The notes under the pieces were generated by a model, which saw only the letters and a program-made list of their open reading frames with translations, was not told the origin of the DNA and did not search any database. A stretch of DNA of 64,000 nt, from the NCBI RefSeq assembly GCF_016801865.2, contig NC_068938.1, positions 5,629,338 to 5,693,337 of the forward strand. The letters run 5' to 3'. Made by a program: the position numbers and the translations under genes. This DNA is from Culex pipiens pallens (taxonomy: Eukaryota > Arthropoda > Insecta > Diptera > Culicidae). Shown here piece after piece: positions 58,034 to 64,000 of the stretch (positions within the stretch are counted from its first letter, which is position 1; every line of letters starts with the position of its first letter).

Positions 58034-59321
58034 GCCTTTCTTACAAAAGAAAGGTTTAAGGTTTGCTTTTGGAAAAACGCTTTTCTCAGAAATCTTAAAA
58101 AATTCGTGCACGGCGAGGATTCGTCCCAGGAAAAAATCCTATTACTAAATTGAAGGTTTAGATGCGCTATTTCGATTAAATTTTGGCCCGAAACCCGGAA
58201 CTCAATGTCTGATTTTTGAGAGCTCTTTTTCTGAAATACATGGCCGATGTCTGTATCCGCTCTTAAAAATTTGGGTCTTCCATCACTGGAAAACCGCTCG
58301 TAAAACCCACAATTTTTATATTTCATATCTGTAGCCGTGGGGTCGGAGACGAACATTTTATTTTTCGATTCCCAATTTTCGACTAGCAAATGTGGTCAAA
58401 GCCAGTTTTAGAGGTTTTTTTTTGGACTATTTTACAGATAACACTATCAAATTAAACGAATTCAGTTTCAAACAAAAAGCCATTCGAAAACATGCGCCAT
58501 AAACTGCACAGAAAAAAATGATGGTAATCAGTAAATGATGACAGATTTTGTGGCAAAAAAAATGATTAATTTTACCCCAGAAAATGATGAATTTTCATCA
58601 GTTTTTGATGAATATTCATCAGGTTCACATTTTTTATGTAATATTTCTTAAAAATAGAGGTAATATTCAACCTACCAAATTTTCAACATTCCAAAATCCA
58701 ACTTTTTTTTTCTGTGTGCATGGGCCCAAAATTTGAAGCTTCTCCAAAATGTATTTCCAGAGATATAGCCATTTTAGTGTTTTTCGTCTTATTTTTACCC
58801 TATTTTTTTCCCATTAAATTTTTGGTTTTATACAGAATCATTTATACTGAACATCAAATTCGAAGTCCCGGTTCGTTCTCGCTCGAAAGCTCGACAAGTC
58901 GTCAATTCGAAGCTTCAATGCCAGCGCTTTTACGCTTGCGCGTTTTACGCTGCGCGGGAAAGTGTTCTTTCTGGCTTCTCATTATAGATCGATAAAGTGC
59001 AATAGCGATACATTTTTTTTTTTTTTGAGTTAACCATAGACTTACAATAAAGACTGAGTACCCTTTATTTTGTTCTAATAATATCAATCCAATATGTTTT
59101 TATTAATTAAATTTTAATATCATGCGACAAATAATAAACCTCTGAAATAAAAAAATGGCATTCGAGGTTTATACCAAAAGATTCGAAGCTTTAGGTAAAA
59201 TACTTACTGGGTGGTATCATTATGTTTCTGAAAAATTAATTGCACCAATATATTTCTCGGAATTTTATCATTTTGTAAGAAAGGCTCTATTTCACCTCTG
59301 GTGATATTAAATCGGGTTTTT
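58034..59321. mobile_element. Dispersed 0.95-kb repeat, copy 2, with nested MITE
   Basis: It matches 6700-7652 from GCCTTTCTTACAAAA to ATATTAAATCGGGTTTTT. It differs by the 58508-58718 insertion and by extra DNA (about 58769-58870) before CGTTCTCGCTCGAAAGCTCG. Confidence 0.72.
58508..58718. mobile_element. CACAGAAAA-type MITE, copy 2
   Basis: It starts CACAGAAAAAAATGATGGTA and ends TTTTTTTTCTGTGTG. It is inserted where copy 1 of the host repeat reads CATAAACTG/TTTGGGCCC. GATGAATTTTCATC and TGATGAATATTCATCA palindromes lie inside. Confidence 0.72.
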
Positions 59322-59438
59322 CATACAAAAAATACTCGACTTTAAAATTATAGGAAATATCAGAAGGGTTATTGTGGATTCGAAAAGAACATTAAATTTC
59401 CCATAAAATAAATTGTTTCAAATAAAGTTGAGTAACAA

Positions 59439-59885
59439 CCCGGGCAGACGGTAATAACAAAATTCATGCCATTTCAATAACAAATAATGTTAGAATAACA
59501 GAAAGTGTTATGGAATCTTCTTGAAAAATCCATTTTTGCATAAGGGTATAATAACAGTTTATGTTATCATAACAAAATTTGTTATTAGTCTGATATTGAT
59601 TGAATGCTAAAACAACCTTGGAATAACATTTTTTGTTATGGAAGAATACCTCCAACTGTTATTGGGATGATCGGATTCGTTGTTAAAATCACAAAAAATA
59701 ATAACAAAGATTTGTTCGAAAAATAACTGAAAATATTATTAGTCTGTTATTACAATAACAACCCAATAACAAAAAAAATCATAACGGCGAATAACAAAAG
59801 TTGTTATAAATAACGTTAAATGTTATTGGCCTAGTATTTTCAAATATCAAAAAATGTTATTCCCAAGTTATTTCCGTCTGCTCGG
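59439..59885. mobile_element. AATAAC-rich palindromic MITE, complete copy
   Basis: The ends CCGGGCAGACGGTAATAAC and the inverse GTTATTTCCGTCTGCTCGG are nearly exact. The interior has many AATAACA/TGTTATT words on both strands. It is inverted with respect to 34773-35172. Confidence 0.8.
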
Positions 59886-60160
59886 AAAAAAAACAGATTT
59901 TTTCAATCTGTTTCGTTTAATGGTGAATGGTTATGAAAAAAACTTTTTTTTATCCAATTTTACATAAAAAACCAAACCATCACCAGGCAGCAATTTATTG
60001 AAAAAAGCCTTTTTTTCAATTGTTCAAAAATCGTCGCGAGATATCGACGAATGGACCTCAGATTCGTGATCAGAAACAAAAATTACGCCTTATAGGACAG
60101 AGTTTCACTCAAATCGCTCAACTTCTGTGTGAGTTGGCGGAGAATTACCCTAAATTATTC

Positions 60161-62860
60161 TAAAACTTTCTCGTCTGTGGTGTCGAAAATCAAAATTTGT
60201 AAATAGATTTAAAAGTCGTTATTTTTATTCTGCAATGTATTCACGATCTCCAAAAGTTCAAAAACAAAAAAAAGGTAAAAGGAAAATTCTGAACAAAATG
60301 CAATCCAAAACCATTAAGAACTTCTCTGGAATGAGCAACAGTAGGCTCCGATGCTGTTACAACGAGCTGTTTCAATTTCCAACCCCAGCTTGTCCACCTC
60401 ACCATAGGATGAGGGATAACGCCACCACGTAGGTGGCCTCACAATCAATTTACAAACTCGAAAAAGCGTGAAAAAGCGTGGGGGGAAATACTTCATCTAT
60501 CAAATACATACATGCGCAACCACCCTTTTTTTTGGCCAATTTTGCAAAACCAATTTTGATGGATGCACCCCCACCCCCACCACAATTCTTGCGGACTTTG
60601 GTCAGTTGCGTGGAAGAGTGTATAATATTTTGGAGGAGAGAGGAGGAATGGGTAATTTTTTTTACCACTTGTGGCGGATGTGAAGAGGATTGTCCAATAA
60701 ATTAATATTCTGGGGGTTGTCGTTTTTTTCATGGGGGGAGATAGCTGCAACCACGTGCAATGGGATATGAATTAATGAATTGTTGCGGGGTTTTTGAAAT
60801 TCGTTACAATTTTCCACTCGATTAATCCCTCAAGTGTATTTTACTTAGTTGATTTTCTCCTAAAGTTGTTTTTACAAAGCTCTTCTTAACGACTTCAGCT
60901 AGTCAATATTCATAAAACTCTCTTTCCCTGACTTCATCCCCACGGGAAGATCTTTAAGATCCCCAAAAACAGCACACTTTTAAAGCTTCATTATTATGCA
61001 AATGTTGTGTATATCCTTAAGAAAGTTGGTCCGCCGAATCACTTACTTTCTCTCTCACAAACAGCGGAAGCATCTCGTATCCTTTCGACACGTGTTTTTC
61101 CCCAGCGTGTAATGATGCTTGCTTTTCCTCATCTTCTTGGAAAATCCCAAAAAGTGAACACAAAACGTGGCAAGTGTCCCTCACATTCGGTCGCTCTGTC
61201 TTTTCCTGGCAACACTTGCTAATAAAGTCTCTCGTTTGTAGTAATGTACCTTGACGAATTACCTGGAGGAATTTTCCAAACGAGTCCAATCACCCAAATG
61301 TGTTTTGAAAGGGAAAATCTCCCACAGGAAAAACAGACAAAGACCACCGAAAAACGGGCAAAAAGTAATTAAAAGGTGCGCAATAAATTCGGACATTTTA
61401 TTCGGCTTGCCACTTTTCAGTAATGGTTCTGGGCCCTGGATTTACAGACTGGAGAAAACGAAAAAAAAACACGAAAGATTAAACCTTACACCAGGGGATT
61501 AAACATTTGGCCCCAAAAACTTTAGCGCGTGAAAATGGGAGCAAAAACTTGCGGCTTCCTTTGACTTTTGGAGCATCTTTTGCTTCTTTCACCGACTTCA
61601 TTGTGAGGGTTTGGGATTCAAGTTTGAGGGTGGGAGAAACAGGAGCTTACTGTCGAAATCCTTATCCCGACTGTTGTGCGTTACCCGTTATTTTGAAGTC
61701 GTTCTCCAAGGGGATGTTAAGATATGCGCGATTTGGGCTGTGGCAACTTGAAGTAAAAAGGAAGGAGAATGTGTGAATGTGCAGAGAGGAAATCGAAGTA
61801 GGTTTTACTTTCAATGGGAAAGAAAGTCGAAAAAGGCTGGCTTTGATAATCTTCCTTTTTACAGTAGGCCATGGTAAAGGACTTTGGAATTGAAACACCA
61901 AATTTCACAAGGATTTAGCGATGCCAAGAAAAATATGACGGTGCACTGGTATGCAATATTTTGGGGCATGAAAAGAGGTATTTTGATACGAATAAGTTAA
62001 ATTTGGCCATGGAACTTGCATGGAACCTTCGTGAAGTAATAGTTAAAAAAAAGCTTAGATGTTTGAATCATACCTTGGCAAAGAAAACCTAAGACATGCA
62101 ATCAGCAACTAATAATCCAATTTTCAATTATGAAAAATGACAAATTTGTTGGATTTTATGATCTTCTCAAAACATTTTTTTTGGGAAAATTTTGGAATAA
62201 AGACTAACATTTCAAATGGGCGTAATATTGAATGTTTGGGCCTTTTCAAATGGTTGTCTTGATTTCAAAAATTTAAAAATATTTAATTCGAAGAGATCAA
62301 TCAATCAAATGATTCATTTTACAACATTGAAAATTAGAGTTGCCGAAATATTTGCATTAGAAAATGTGAGAATATTTGGATAAGACTAAAAAACTTTAAT
62401 TTTCATAATTCTTTTTCTGTTTATCGCTGTATTTCACCAACAATAAGTCCTATCTTCAATGTCTCTTAGCATTTTTTTGCAAATTTTGTGGACTATTCGA
62501 AAAAAAAATTCATGCATGGACAATTTTAAAAGATCGAAAAACGGGAATTCTTCAGTAAAAATTAAACTTTCAGTGGCTATATTTTGAAAACGGTAGACTT
62601 TACAAAAAAACTGTAAAGTACTTTTCGATCGAAAGTTTGATTTTACAAAAACTAAAGTCAAAAAAATTATTTGACAAAATTTCTATTTTTCAAAAAAAAA
62701 CATCTCATTTAACGGCGGTAAAAATTGCAGTTTTTTGCCCTCTAAAACTTTTTTTTTTATTTAATAAATACAAATTTGTAGATAATTGAATTTTTGAGAA
62801 AATAAAAGTTAATTAAAAAAACAGCATAACAAAATTTCCGAGCATCTATTTTTTATAGCT
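60161..62860. other. Low-copy stretch, 60.2-62.9 kb
   Basis: The balanced composition between 60300 and 61900 contrasts with AT-rich DNA after it. Overlapping frames on both strands (for example 61507-61776) have no domain or credible initiator. No TE ends seen. Confidence 0.4.
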
Positions 62861-62864
62861 CATC

Positions 62865-63020
62865 GATACCTACAACTATGCCGAAGACACCAAATCGATC
62901 AGAAAATTTCGTCAAAAGCTACAGATTTTCGAAAAAAAACGTACCATTTTGGTATGGGCAGGTGCCAGACTTGTATGGAGACTTGACCAATGACCCAAAT
63001 TGGGTTCTTTGAACAAAGGT
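62865..63020 (+). mobile_element. Fragment of the GAGCAATTCTC fold-back family
   Basis: CTACAACTATGCCGAAGACA, CCAAATCGATCAGAAAATTT and GCTACAGATTTTCG, then TATGGGCAGGTGCCAGACTT, follow the usual order of the right arm; it is cut before the terminus. Confidence 0.6.
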
Positions 63021-63605
63021 AGCGCTAGTGATTTTTCGCGATTTCACGGAAGCCGCGTTATCTTTGAAATTTGATAAATACCGTCCAATGTCGCGAAATT
63101 GTCATATTCAATTGATAAGTTGCTTCTTAGTACATTTGAGCTTTAATTTTTAATTAAAATGCTTCAAAAGATTTTGAACAAGCATTTTGAAAGCAGCCTC
63201 TAAATAAAAAAAAGTGATTACAAAATGCACATTAAATACTATCAGCAAAATTTCAATATTCTACTAAATTGTAAAAAGGTTTTTAATGAACATTAGTTAT
63301 CAATACAATAAATGAAAACGCAAAAAATAGCTTTTAATGTGTAAATCTTTGTTAAATTTATCAAAATAGCCATGAACAAGTTGCATATGATGTGTGGAAA
63401 AAAATAATACACAAATATTTGAATGTTTCGATTATAAAGTATGTTCATAGGCCGCAAAGATTTTGTTGAGAAACATAAACTTAAAAAAAACAGTGATTTT
63501 AAATAGAAAACATGAAATCAAATTAAAATTATATTTGCAATGTAAATTAAATTAAACTGCTGATTATGAAGTTTTCGCTTTTTTTTACATACTCAGATTG
63601 CCATA

Positions 63606-63825
63606 CACCGTAAAAAAAAATCATGGTAATATTACATCTGAGAAGGGGTAAATCGTTTGTGTCAGAAAAAATGTGTAATTTTACCTCTGAAAATTTGTAA
63701 ATTAACTACTTTTTGGAGGTAGTGACAACAATCTAAATTGATGTAAAAATACATCATAAAAGTGGTAAAATTCAATCTTCCGAAATTCCAGCTTCAGAAT
63801 TTACACACTGTGTGTTGCCATTCTA
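63606..63825. mobile_element. CACAGAAAA-type MITE, copy 3
   Basis: It begins CACCGTAAAAAAAAATCATG and runs through TAATATTACATCTGAGAAGG and GTGTAATTTTACCTCTGAAA to TTTACACACTGTGTG. About the same length as the copy at 15241-15458. Confidence 0.7.
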
Positions 63826-64000
63826 CTTTTGATGAATATGACGTCTTAAATGAGCTTCGTTTTTGAGATATTTTAACCAATTTACCTTTAAAAATTTCAA
63901 TAGTGTTGAAATAGCTGACTCATAAATTCAACTGTCAGAAATTCTTTAATAATTTCAAATACTGCTTTTTCCAATAAAGACTTTGTATCTTGAACCAATG

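Larger units (their letters stand above)
57935..60160. mobile_element. Copy of the 1.3-kb palindrome family broken by two insertions
   Basis: Pieces of the palindrome are in order: AAAAGGGACTTTTAAG to GGCGTACTCAGAATTTC (57970-58025), then CATTAAATTTCCCATAAAAT (59389-59408), then CGAGATATCGACGAATGGAC to GTGAGTTGGCGGAGAATTAC (60030-60150). Between them sit the 0.95-kb repeat (58034-59321) and the AATAAC MITE (59439-59885). Confidence 0.65.

Overview
This is eukaryotic DNA, AT-rich and full of transposons, with no bacterial operon logic. Intronless open frames are rare, polyadenylation signals and GT-AG splice sites are visible, and dozens of short terminal-inverted-repeat (TIR) elements, tRNA-derived retroposons and fold-back repeats occur. 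The Jockey-type gag, the tRNA-headed retroposons, and the recurring palindromic families built on AATAAC, ATACCAAA and a CCAAATCGATCA core all suggest a culicine mosquito, probably Culex. The species is inference; no search could be run.

Only one conventional gene is well supported: an intronless F-box protein of 512 residues on the + strand (10138-11676) with its own AATAAA. A 93-nt exon with strong splice sites lies on the minus strand at 44269-44361. A possible 5' noncoding exon with two strong donor sites lies on the minus strand near 20430-20640. Much of the low-copy DNA may therefore be intron or intergenic DNA of minus-strand genes whose other exons I cannot see.

The most interesting system is a retrotransposon at about 17083-18834. 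It has a full-length Jockey-clade gag (466 residues, three zinc knuckles) followed directly by a 3' untranslated region and a GAATT-repeat tail, with no reverse transcriptase. A second, 5'-truncated copy at 36712-37085 (minus strand) shows the same junction: gag C-terminus, stop, same 3' UTR, same tail. The gag-only layout therefore seems to belong to a family, comparable to HeT-A of Drosophila or the HAL1 elements of mammals, and is not a single deletion.

A second notable system is a roughly 600-bp retroposon with two tRNA-like modules pointing towards each other and a GATTA-repeat tail. One copy (30082-30682) has a 21-bp target duplication. The other (about 56520-57206) carries a different tRNA-like head, and a headless fragment lies at 7668-7848.

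Layout: 1-10000 holds AT-rich DNA with several DNA-transposon miniatures and one fold-back with a nested element. 10000-11800 is the F-box gene. 12600-16900 holds a hAT element with an 8-bp target duplication, TA- and TTAA-flanked miniatures and a two-module tRNA SINE. 17000-18850 is the gag-only element. 21681-22230 is a near-perfect decamer array. 25088-26455 is a fold-back made of 150-bp subrepeats. 30-37 kb is retroposons and fold-back fragments. 38429-38811 is a heptamer array. 42-45 kb is a three-level nest of elements plus the isolated exon. 45-52 kb is more TIR elements, including a 1341-bp near-perfect palindrome inserted in a pogo-like repeat. 56-60 kb is a nested block built on the same palindrome family. 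The rest is low-copy DNA without recognisable genes.
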